Source of the DNA: Pseudomonas sp. 6D_7.1_Bac1
Lineage (GTDB): Bacteria; Pseudomonadota; Gammaproteobacteria; Pseudomonadales; Pseudomonadaceae
DNA: 63,567 nt
Assembly (NCBI RefSeq): GCF_025465945.1
Contig: NZ_JANLNW010000022.1
Location: forward strand, 1 to 63,567
Direction of reading: 5' to 3'
Below are positions 8,785 to 18,200 of this stretch, piece after piece (positions within the stretch are counted from its first letter, which is position 1; the number at the start of each line of letters is the position of its first letter). Made by a program: the position numbers and the translations under genes. A model generated the notes under the pieces. It was given only the letters and a program-made list of their open reading frames with translations, did not search any database and had not been told where the DNA came from.

Positions 8785-9641
8785 GAATTACCCCTACCGC
8801 TGAATTCATGCTCGAGCCGATTCTTGAGCCAAATAAAGACCAGGGCAGCAGCCGCGATGCCATCGGTCTGGGGCAACGTGTCGAGAAAGGCCTGAACACC
8901 CGCCACGGCACCATCCTCACGCTTGAAGACATCAGCGTCAGCTTCGATGGTTTCAAGGCACTCAATGCGCTGAACCTGTACATCGGCGTTGGCGAACTGC
9001 GCTGCATCATCGGCCCCAACGGTGCTGGCAAAACCACATTGATGGACGTGATCACCGGCAAGACCCGGCCCAGCCACGGCAAGGCCTGGTTCGGTGAAAC
9101 CCTGGACCTTGCTTCGATGAGTGAAGTGCAGATCGCCCAGGCCGGGATCGGCCGCAAGTTCCAGAAACCGACGGTGTTCGAGGCCTTGAGCGTGTTTGAA
9201 AACCTCGAACTGGCGCAAAAAACCGACAAGTCGGTGTGGGCCAGTCTGCGGGCGAAATTGAACGGCGAACAGAAAGACCGTATCAGCGAAGTGCTGGAGA
9301 CCATTCGCCTGACCGGCTCGCTCAATCTCCCGGCTGGCCTTCTGTCGCACGGGCAGAAGCAGTTTCTGGAAATCGGCATGTTGCTGATGCAGGACCCGCA
9401 ATTGCTGCTGCTCGATGAACCGGTGGCGGGCATGACCGACGCTGAAACCGAATTCACCGCCGAGCTGTTCAAAAGCCTGGCCGGCCAGCATTCGCTGATG
9501 GTGGTGGAGCACGACATGGGCTTTGTCGGCTCGATTGCCGACCACGTCACGGTGTTGCACCAGGGCAGCGTGCTGGCCGAAGGGTCGCTTGCGCAGGTGC
9601 AGGATAACGAGCGGGTGATCGAGGTGTATCTCGGTCGCTAG
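8781..9641 (+). CDS. urtD: Urea ABC transporter ATPase UrtD
   Basis: A 286-residue LivG-like ATPase. Walker A GPNGAGKTT is at residues 78-86, the signature appears as LSHGQKQFLEI, and Walker B is LLLLDEPVAGM. An N-terminal extension of about 45 residues before the ABC core is usual for UrtD. The start overlaps the urtC stop by four bases. It pairs with UrtE to energise UrtBC. Confidence 0.94.
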   Translation: MRITPTAEFMLEPILEPNKDQGSSRDAIGLGQRVEKGLNTRHGTILTLEDISVSFDGFKALNALNLYIGVGELRCIIGPNGAGKTTLMDVITGKTRPSHGKAWFGETLDLASMSEVQIAQAGIGRKFQKPTVFEALSVFENLELAQKTDKSVWASLRAKLNGEQKDRISEVLETIRLTGSLNLPAGLLSHGQKQFLEIGMLLMQDPQLLLLDEPVAGMTDAETEFTAELFKSLAGQHSLMVVEHDMGFVGSIADHVTVLHQGSVLAEGSLAQVQDNERVIEVYLGR

Positions 9642-9660
9642 AGCTGCAAACACATCCCCC

Positions 9661-9749
9661 TGTGGGAGCGAGCCTGCTCGCGAAGACGGCGTCACATCCA
9701 ACATCGATGTGGCTGATACATCGCATTCGCGAGCAGGCTCGCTCCCACA
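9661..9749. repeat. REP pair between urtD and urtE
   Basis: Inverted TGTGGGAGCGAGCCTGCTCG copies, 89 bases overall, just upstream of the urtE ribosome site AAGGAG. Confidence 0.85.
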
Positions 9750-9771
9750 GGGAATTAAGGAGAATTCAGGA

Positions 9772-10470
9772 ATGCTGCAAGTCGACAAACTGCACCAGTA
9801 CTACGGCGGTAGCCACATCCTGCGGGGCCTGAGTTTTGAGGTGAAGGTCGGTGAAGTCACCTGCCTGCTCGGGCGCAACGGCGTCGGCAAAACCACCTTG
9901 CTCAAATGCCTGATGGGCCTGTTGCCGACCAAAGAAGGGACGGTGAACTGGGAAGGTAAAGCCATCACCGGGTTCAAGCCGCATCAACGGGTTCACACCG
10001 GCATCGCTTACGTGCCGCAGGGCCGGGAGATTTTCGGGCGGTTGACGGTGGAGGAAAATCTGCTGATGGGCCTGTCCCGCTTCCCGGGCTCCGAGGCCAG
10101 GGAAGTCCCGGCATTCATCTACGAGCTGTTCCCGGTGTTGCTGCAAATGAAGCAACGGCGCGGTGGCGATCTGTCGGGCGGCCAGCAACAACAGTTGGCC
10201 ATTGGCCGAGCGCTGGCCAGTCGACCACGCTTGCTGATCCTCGATGAGCCTACCGAAGGCATTCAGCCGTCGGTGATCAAGGAGATTGGCGCAGTAATCA
10301 AAAAACTCGCAGCCCGTGGTGACATGGCGATCCTGCTGGTCGAGCAGTTCTACGATTTCGCCGCCGAGCTGGCCGATCAATACCTGGTGATGTCCCGGGG
10401 TGAGATCGTCCAGCAAGGTCGCGGAGAAAATATGGAAGCAGGGGGTGTGCGCGGGCTGGTTACGATCTAG
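9772..10470 (+). CDS. urtE: Urea ABC transporter ATPase UrtE
   Basis: A 232-residue LivF-like ATPase. Walker A GRNGVGKTT is at residues 34-42, the signature is LSGGQQQQLAI, and Walker B is [15 protein letters not shown], the phrase typical of UrtE. The start at 9772 is chosen because it follows AAGGAG (9757-9762) and gives MLQVDKLHQYYGG; an in-frame upstream ATG at 9709 lies inside the REP. The TAG stop (10468-10470) lies in the CTAG that borders a palindromic element. Confidence 0.94.
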   Translation: MLQVDKLHQYYGGSHILRGLSFEVKVGEVTCLLGRNGVGKTTLLKCLMGLLPTKEGTVNWEGKAITGFKPHQRVHTGIAYVPQGREIFGRLTVEENLLMGLSRFPGSEAREVPAFIYELFPVLLQMKQRRGGDLSGGQQQQLAIGRALASRPRLLILDEPTEGIQPSVIKEIGAVIKKLAARGDMAILLVEQFYDFAAELADQYLVMSRGEIVQQGRGENMEAGGVRGLVTI

Positions 10471-10662
10471 GCTCTGTACGAAAACTGCCTGCGCGTCGAC
10501 CAGACTGCGTTAAAAACAGGCTCGGACGAACGGAGTGAGAACGTCCGAAGGACGGCCCGAAGGGGCTGCGCAGCGGATAATGCTCATTTAGGACCCTAAA
10601 CTCCGCTTCCTCGCCTGTTTTTGCCTTGCCTGATCGCCGCTCGGCGAGTTTTCGTACAGACC
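10471..10662. mobile_element. MITE-like palindromic element after urtE
   Basis: A 192-base noncoding element with 16-base terminal inverted repeats: GCTCTGTACGAAAACT at 10471-10486 and, on the other strand from 10662, GGTCTGTACGAAAACT (15 of 16 match). An inner inverted pair, AAAAACAGGC at 10512-10521 and its complement at 10613-10622, extends the symmetry. Both ends are bordered by CTAG, which could be a 4-base target duplication. It carries no transposase, so it would need one supplied elsewhere. It sits between urtE and ureD. Confidence 0.6.
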
Positions 10663-10696
10663 CTAGTCTGAAGCGTCCTGACGATAATTAGAATTT

Positions 10697-11548
10697 ATGA
10701 CTGCCCCTGCCCCTATTTCAATCACTGCAGCACTGTTCACCCCTAGCTGGCATGCCGAGCTGGAACTCGGCTACGCCCGATTCGGCGACAGCACCCGCCC
10801 GGTCCAGCGCCGCCACAAAGGTCCGCTGCGGGTGCAAAAGCACCTGTACGCCGAAGGCCCCGAGGTGTGCCAGCACATCATCGTCCACCCGCCCGGCGGC
10901 ATTGCCGGTGGTGATCGGCTGGACATCAGCGCCCGTGTCGGTGCCGACGCCTGGGCGCAGTTGACCAGCCCCGGAGCCGCCAAGTGGTATCGCGCCGCCG
11001 CGCCGGCCTATCAGCAGCTTGAGTTGAATGTCGCGGCCGGCGCCACGCTGGAGTGGCTGCCACAAGAAACCATCGTTTTCAGCGCCGCCCAGGCTCAACT
11101 CAGTACCTCCATCGACCTTGAAGGCGATGCTCGACTGTTCTATTGGGACGTCGTGGCGCTGGGGCGCCCGGCCAGCGGCGAACGCTTCGAGCACGGGCAC
11201 TTTCAGTCACAACTGGACATCCGCCGCGACGGCCAGTTGCTCTGGCACGAACGCCAGCGCATTGTCGGGGAGGACGGTTTGCTTGATTCACCGATTGGCC
11301 TGGACGGTCAGCCGGTGTTTGCAACGTTGCTGGTGACGGGTGAAGTCGACAGCGAACTGCTGGAGGCCTGCCGCTCGTTACCCAATGACGTACGCGGGGA
11401 CCTGACTCAGTTGCCGGGTCTGCTGGTGGCTCGATGCCTGGCCAGTGAAGCGTTGCTGGCGCGAGGCTGGTTGATTGATTTGTGGAAACTGCTGCGCCCG
11501 GTGCTACTCGGCCGCGAAGCCGTACCACCCAGAATCTGGAGCACCTGA
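10697..11548 (+). CDS. ureD: Urease accessory protein UreD
   Basis: A 283-residue UreD (UreH) protein, the scaffold that docks UreF and UreG onto apo-urease and conducts nickel to the active site. The family core is clear: [26 protein letters not shown] and [10 protein letters not shown]. Length is normal. The ATG follows an AT-rich stretch with no strong ribosome site. It is separated from urtE by the palindromic element and from ureA by a REP pair, so either a separate promoter or read-through from urt is needed. Confidence 0.93.
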   Translation: MTAPAPISITAALFTPSWHAELELGYARFGDSTRPVQRRHKGPLRVQKHLYAEGPEVCQHIIVHPPGGIAGGDRLDISARVGADAWAQLTSPGAAKWYRAAAPAYQQLELNVAAGATLEWLPQETIVFSAAQAQLSTSIDLEGDARLFYWDVVALGRPASGERFEHGHFQSQLDIRRDGQLLWHERQRIVGEDGLLDSPIGLDGQPVFATLLVTGEVDSELLEACRSLPNDVRGDLTQLPGLLVARCLASEALLARGWLIDLWKLLRPVLLGREAVPPRIWST

Positions 11549-11562
11549 ATGATGCTTTTCCC

Positions 11563-11652
11563 TGTGGGAGCGAGCCTGCTCGCGATAGCGGTGTATCAGT
11601 CACCAATGATGTCGGATGTGACGGCCTCATCGCGAGCAGGCTCGCTCCCACA
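11563..11652. repeat. REP pair between ureD and ureA
   Basis: TGTGGGAGCGAGCCTGCTCG and its inverted copy, 90 bases overall, within the urease operon. Confidence 0.85.
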
Positions 11653-11705
11653 AGGGATCTGCGCAAGCAACCCGATAACTTTCAATCTGCCCTGATGGAC
11701 TCCAA

Positions 11706-12008
11706 ATGGACCTGACCCCACGCGAAAAAGACAAGCTGCTGATCTTCACCGCCGGCCTCGTGGCCGAGCGGCGTTTGGCGCGCGGTGTGAAACTCAACTA
11801 CCCGGAAGCCATGGCCTACATCAGCGCGGCGCTACTCGAAGGCGCGCGTGACGGCCAGACGGTGGCCGAACTGATGCACTACGGCACCACCCTGCTGAGC
11901 CGCGAACACGTGATGGAAGGCATCCCGGAAATGATTCCGGAGATCCAGGTCGAGGCGACCTTTCCCGACGGCACCAAACTGGTCACCGTCCACCAACCCA
12001 TCGTCTGA
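11706..12008 (+). CDS. ureA: Urease subunit gamma
   Basis: A 100-residue urease gamma chain, one of three structural subunits of the nickel enzyme that splits urea into ammonia and carbamate. It shows the family sequence from [20 protein letters not shown] through [22 protein letters not shown] and ends HQPIV. It is the usual length for a separate gamma subunit. The next gene, an acetyltransferase, starts nine bases later, so the operon is interrupted by unrelated enzymes before ureB. Confidence 0.97.
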   Translation: MDLTPREKDKLLIFTAGLVAERRLARGVKLNYPEAMAYISAALLEGARDGQTVAELMHYGTTLLSREHVMEGIPEMIPEIQVEATFPDGTKLVTVHQPIV

Positions 12009-12017
12009 GGCCGCACC

Positions 12018-12551
12018 ATGATTTATCACATCCGTGATGCGCTGCACGCCGACCTGCCGGCGATCCGCGACATCTACAACGACGCGGTCCTTAATACGAC
12101 GGCGATCTGGAACGAACAGGCCGTGGACCTCGGTAACCGCCAGGCCTGGTTCAGCGCTCGACAAGCCCAGAGCTATCCTGTTCTGGTGATCGTCGACGCC
12201 GACAACTGCGTGCTCGGCTACGCCTCGTTTGGCGACTGGCGGCCGTTCGACGGTTTCCGCCACACCGTCGAACACTCGGTGTACGTGCGCAGCGATCAAC
12301 GCGGTAATGGCCTCGGCCCACAGCTGATGGACGCGCTGATCGAGCGCGCCAGGGGCTGCAACAAACACGTGATGGTCGCTGCCATCGAAAGCGCTAACGC
12401 CGCCTCGATTCGCCTGCACGAACGGGTCGGTTTCACCACCACCGGGCACATGCCGCAAGTGGGTACCAAGTTCGGTCGCTGGCTCGACCTGACCTTCATG
12501 CAGCTGATCCTCAATCCGGGCGCGGAGCCGCCTGTCGCCAACAAGGAGTGA
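12018..12551 (+). CDS. mddA: GNAT acetyltransferase, MddA/Pat type
   Basis: A 177-residue GNAT of the phosphinothricin/methionine sulfoximine acetyltransferase group. Landmarks are the IYNDAVLNTTAIWNE N-terminal substrate region, the EHSVYV strand, the acetyl-CoA loop RGNGLGPQLM (Q/R-x-x-G-x-G/A equivalent) and IRLHERVGF. P. aeruginosa carries the orthologue (PA4866) at the same place between ureA and ureB, where it detoxifies methionine sulfone and sulfoximine. Why it sits in a urease operon is unclear; protection of glutamine synthetase during ammonia assimilation is a reasonable inference. Confidence 0.85.
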   Translation: MIYHIRDALHADLPAIRDIYNDAVLNTTAIWNEQAVDLGNRQAWFSARQAQSYPVLVIVDADNCVLGYASFGDWRPFDGFRHTVEHSVYVRSDQRGNGLGPQLMDALIERARGCNKHVMVAAIESANAASIRLHERVGFTTTGHMPQVGTKFGRWLDLTFMQLILNPGAEPPVANKE

Positions 12552-13393
<842 letters not shown>

Positions 13394-13418
13394 GTAATGC
13401 ACTGTCTGGACTGCCCTC

Positions 13419-13485
13419 ATCGCGAGCAGGCTCGCTCCCACAGGGAGAATGCGATCACCTGTGGGAGCGAGCCTGCTCGCGATAG
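13419..13485. repeat. REP pair between ureB and ureC
   Basis: Here the order is reversed: ATCGCGAGCAGGCTCGCTCC is on the left and its complement on the right, 67 bases overall. An in-frame ATG at 13449 inside the repeat is not the ureC start. Confidence 0.85.
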
Positions 13486-13520
13486 CGATCTCACATCCAA
13501 TTGAATCCCAAGGCATGCCC

Positions 13521-15221
13521 ATGAAAATATCAAGACAAGCCTACGCCGACATGTTCGGCCCCACCGTTGGTGACAAGGTCCGTCTGGCCGACACCGAGCT
13601 GTGGATCGAGGTCGAAAGAGACTTCACCACCTACGGCGAAGAAGTGAAATTCGGCGGTGGCAAGGTGATCCGCGATGGCCAGGGCCAAAGCCAGTTGCTG
13701 GCGGCCGAGGTCGTTGACACGTTGATCACCAACGCACTGATCATCGACCATTGGGGCATCGTCAAAGCCGACGTTGGCCTCAAGGATGGGCGCATCGCTG
13801 CCATCGGCAAGGCTGGCAACCCGGACATCCAGCCGAACGTGACCATCGCGGTCGGCGCCAGCACCGAAGTGATTGCCGGCGAAGGCATGATCCTCACAGC
13901 GGGCGGCATCGACACGCACATTCACTTCATCTGCCCGCAGCAGATTGAAGAAGCACTGATGAGCGGCGTCACCACCATGATCGGCGGCGGCACGGGACCG
14001 GCGACCGGCACCAACGCCACCACCTGCACCTCCGGCCCGTGGCACCTGGCGCGCATGCTCCAGGCGGCCGACGCCTTCCCGATGAACATCGGCTTCACCG
14101 GCAAAGGCAACGCCAGCCTGCCGGAGCCGTTGATCGAGCAAGTCAAGGCCGGCGCCATCGGCCTCAAACTGCATGAAGACTGGGGCACCACGCCGGCGAG
14201 CATCGATAACTGCCTGAACGTGGCCGACCAGTTCGACGTGCAGGTGGCGATCCACACTGACACCCTCAACGAGTCCGGGTTCGTCGAAACCACCCTCGCC
14301 GCCTTCAAGGGCCGGACGATTCACACCTACCACACCGAAGGCGCCGGTGGCGGCCACGCACCGGACATTATCAAGGCCTGCGGTTTCGCCAACGTGCTGC
14401 CGAGTTCGACCAACCCGACCCGGCCGTTTACCCGCAACACCATCGACGAACACCTCGACATGCTGATGGTCTGCCACCACCTGGACCCGAGCATTGCCGA
14501 AGACGTGGCCTTCGCCGAAAGCCGCATTCGCCGCGAAACCATCGCCGCCGAAGACATCCTCCACGACCTCGGCGCGTTCTCGATGATCAGCTCTGACAGC
14601 CAGGCCATGGGCCGCGTCGGTGAGGTCATCACGCGCACCTGGCAGACCGCCGACAAGATGAAAAAACAGCGCGGTCCGCTGGCAGGTGACGGCGAAGGCA
14701 ACGATAACTTCCGCGCCAAACGCTACATCGCCAAGTACACCATCAACCCGGCCATCACCCACGGCATCAGTCATGAGGTGGGCTCTATCGAAGTGGGTAA
14801 ATGGGCCGATCTGGTGCTCTGGCGCCCGGCGTTTTTCGGCGTCAAACCGACGCTGATCCTCAAGGGCGGCGCGATTGCCGCCAGCCTGATGGGCGACGCC
14901 AACGCTTCGATCCCGACGCCGCAACCGGTGCACTACCGGCCGATGTTTGCCAGCTATGGCGGCTCGCTGCACGCCACCAGCCTGACCTTCATCAGCCAGG
15001 CGGCTCAGGAGGCTGGCCTCGCCGAAGCGCTGGGCCTGAAAAAGAAAATTGCTGTGGTCAAAGGTTGCCGCAACGTGCAGAAAACCGATCTGATCCACAA
15101 CGACTACCTGCCGAACATCGACGTTGATCCGCAGACCTATCAGGTCAAGGCCGACGGTGTGTTGCTGTGGTGCGAACCGGCGGATGTGCTGCCGATGGCG
15201 CAGCGGTATTTTCTGTTCTGA
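13521..15221 (+). CDS. ureC: Urease subunit alpha (catalytic)
   Basis: A 566-residue catalytic subunit. The start at 13521 follows AAGG at 13510-13513 and gives the standard [18 protein letters not shown]. All nickel ligands are present: His133 and His135 in THIHF, the lysine to be carbamylated Lys216 and His218 in GLKLHEDWG, His245, His271 and Asp359. The mobile-flap Cys318 and His319 are in MVCHHLD. The enzyme should therefore be active once UreDEFG have loaded nickel. A hairpin shared with the converging gene lies just after the stop. Confidence 0.97.
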   Translation: MKISRQAYADMFGPTVGDKVRLADTELWIEVERDFTTYGEEVKFGGGKVIRDGQGQSQLLAAEVVDTLITNALIIDHWGIVKADVGLKDGRIAAIGKAGNPDIQPNVTIAVGASTEVIAGEGMILTAGGIDTHIHFICPQQIEEALMSGVTTMIGGGTGPATGTNATTCTSGPWHLARMLQAADAFPMNIGFTGKGNASLPEPLIEQVKAGAIGLKLHEDWGTTPASIDNCLNVADQFDVQVAIHTDTLNESGFVETTLAAFKGRTIHTYHTEGAGGGHAPDIIKACGFANVLPSSTNPTRPFTRNTIDEHLDMLMVCHHLDPSIAEDVAFAESRIRRETIAAEDILHDLGAFSMISSDSQAMGRVGEVITRTWQTADKMKKQRGPLAGDGEGNDNFRAKRYIAKYTINPAITHGISHEVGSIEVGKWADLVLWRPAFFGVKPTLILKGGAIAASLMGDANASIPTPQPVHYRPMFASYGGSLHATSLTFISQAAQEAGLAEALGLKKKIAVVKGCRNVQKTDLIHNDYLPNIDVDPQTYQVKADGVLLWCEPADVLPMAQRYFLF

Positions 15222-15236
15222 GTCTGTTAGCCGCAC

Positions 15237-15274
15237 AAAGAAAAAGGCCTCGATGCCAGAACGCATCGAGGCCT
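15237..15274 (-). terminator. Intrinsic terminator of the NEL gene, possibly bidirectional
   Basis: A 12-base stem (15245-15256 with 15263-15274) around the loop CAGAAC. Read on the minus strand it is followed by TTTTTCTTTG, a good U-tract. It also lies just past the ureC stop on the plus strand but has no U-tract in that direction. Confidence 0.85.
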
Positions 15275-15284
15275 GAGTCGCGGC

Positions 15285-18200
15285 TTACATCGAGAAGTCC
15301 GGGTCAATCGTGAAGGGAATTTCAACCCGTTGCAGACCGGCTCGGTCAATCGCTCGCTGAGTCAGCGTGCTCATCAGTGCCTTCATCTGCTCATCAATCA
15401 GATTCAACGCTTGCACGTATTGATCATCGCTCATGCTGCGCCCATCAGCGAATTCGTCTGGCTGCTGGCCCAGCTCTTGCGCCAGCGTGCTTATCTCTGC
15501 CTCCAGCCGGGCCTTTTGCGCCGCGGGAAGCTCAGCGCCCTCAGCTCGTCGTTGCAAGGCGTCCTGTAATTCGGTGGTCGCGTCGATTCGCCGTTTGAAG
15601 GTGTTAAGGTCCTCTGTGTACGACGCCTCCAGCCAGTCTTTCCAGAACGACTGCTTGAGGATTTGCTTGCGTAACAGATCACCTTCCTCCAGCGCCATGA
15701 CCCGCTCAAAGGCCGCGTCGATCATCTCTTTCGTCACCCCGGCGATCTTGCGGAACTGCATGCCCCGCGCTTGCCACGGCAAGTCCAGGCGCTCGGCCAG
15801 GTCCGTCATATACGCCAGGTGTACTTCGACCTCGTCGATGGTCCCGGTGACATTGCCCTCGGCGTCGAGGCGCCGGAACTGCTCACCCGCCGCCAACCGC
15901 GTGGCGACTCGCTGTCGGGCGATGGCCCCTAGCTCATCGAGACGGGACTTGCCTCTGGCCAGTTCAATCAAGTGCAACTCGACCAGATCCTTGCGAAGCA
16001 AACCATAAGCTTCATGGAGCAACACCTGCACCCCCATGGCATTGAACAGCTGCGTACCGCCATCCACGCATTCGGTGGGCGTTATGGCTTCGCTGAACAA
16101 TTTTGCTCGCAACTCGCTGTTCTCGGCCATGGCCTCAAGCATGCGCCAGACCTTGGCGGTCAGGTCCAATCGATATGTGCCGCCGGCCTGGAAGTCGGCC
16201 GATTGGGTCAGCCGCCAGATCAAATTGAAGAACGCTTCGGAATGGAACTCATCCTCTACCACGTCCCAGACCTCCTGCCTGACCTGCCATTGCGGCTCCG
16301 ACATGCCCTGCGCCCAATTGACACTGTCCAGCGTCCCCCGGGGTGGATACGGGCGCTCGGGGTCCATGCCCACTGACTCGATGTAGCGCCTGAGGGTGTT
16401 CAAACTATCGGCCGGCATCCACGTCGGCTCTCGGCTGATCCAGGTGCGTGCCAGCAGTTCAGCGCGAAATGAACCCGGAGCAACCTCCGGGATTGCAAAG
16501 ATCGGATTGTTTCGCAGGTCGAGAAAAAAATTGCGTGGCCGCGGCTGGGAAAACAGCCCGACCGGCCAGCTTTCGATACCCGTTGCGCAAAGATCCAGCA
16601 CCTGCAACCTCGGCATCCGGCTGATATCCGGAGCCAGCCGCAATGGATTTCCACGCAACCCCAGTGACCTGAGACCGGTGAGTGTCTTCAAGCGGGCCAC
16701 CGCAACGTCATCCAATTGAATCTTGTTGAGGCTCAGCGACAAGTCGGTGAGAAATCGCATGTCGCTGAGCACTGCAGGGACACGCGTCAACAGATTTCCC
16801 TCCAGATTCAGTAAACGCACCCGGCGAAACGGTTCCAGAAAACGCTCCTGCCCCGGCAAGAGATCGGCGTTGCGCAGACTCAGTCGGGTGACATGATCGA
16901 AATTGGCCGCAAGCCTGGGCAGTGACGCCAGGTGTCGGTTCAACGGCAGGTTATCCAGAATCAGCGCCTGCGGCCGCAGCACACCCGGTACAGGAATCCC
17001 CTCTGGCCCGGTTCTCTGCCAGCACTGGCGCAGCACCTTGCACAGTTGCTCACGCGACTTCCACTCCAGCAGGCCTGCGGGGCTGAAACGATTAGAAACC
17101 GTCGGTGTGCTCTGCCAGTTGCGCAACGTCAGGTTCAACTGGTCGAACTCCGTCTCCAGTGCGCGGACGCGCAGTTCTGCCGTGCCTCCACCCTGACTGA
17201 ACTCTGTGAGCAGCGTGTCGATCTGTTCTTCGCTCAATAAGCAATACAGCGACCCCAGGCGGCGACGCAACTGCGGCCAGTCCGACGTGTGCTGCACATA
17301 CCCTTGCATGCCGCCACGCAGGCGCATGATCTGCGGATCGTATGCGGGTTTGCGGATGGGGTTTTCCAGCAAAATCGGCTTAAGCAGGTGATGGGCCAAC
17401 GGCTGTGCCTGTACCGCCTTTTCCAGCCGTGTTGCGTCATGGATGCCAAACCCCAGCGCCGCACGTTGTGTGTCGGGCAAGGCATGCAGTACAGCGGCAT
17501 ACAGATTGTCCGCGCCATGCAGCTGCTGATCGAGGTCATCACGAGCCTGGTATTGCCCGCCCTCGCCGACAATCAGCACTTTGCGGATCGGCGCGTCGAG
17601 CGGCCCGATGCTGTCGTGTAACGTGCCTTCAAATGAATACTCACGAATCTCTATACGCACATCCACTGGCCAGCCCGCCAGAGTTTCCAGCGAGTGCAGT
17701 GCCAGCCGAGGGGTGTCGGCGTTATGGATGTCTTCGAGGTAAAGCCCTTCATAGGCGCGTGTCAGCCGCACCTGCTGTTCGGCCTCCTCGGCTCGTCGAG
17801 CCATGGTCAACGGCACGCGTTTTTTCTCGGTCATGTGTTGCAAATCCGCAGGCTCGGCAGGGTGCAGCAGCTCTTCGGCCATGCGGGTCGACAGCGCGGA
17901 ATAGTCACGCTTGAGCAGATTCACCAACGGGTTCGCCGAGCGTTCACGAGCCGAGTACAACTTGTCGAATATCCACCGATTGCGTTTTTGCGCCTGCAGG
18001 GCCAATTGCGTTCGCAAGGCCTCGACACGCGCCCGTCGATCACCTGACATCCACTGGCCGATCACCTCGCGCAAATCCTGTTCATCAAGAAACTGCACGA
18101 CACGCTCGGGCAGTATCCCTGCGACGAGTTGCTCCTGAGTCATCCTCAACGTGTGCGCGGGTGAAGCCTGCACATAGCCCTCCTTGATCGACGGCCCCGA

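Noticed and set aside
13449..13520. Upstream ureC start at 13449
   Set aside because: This ATG is inside a REP palindrome and adds residues absent from UreC proteins; 13521 has a ribosome site and the family N-terminus.
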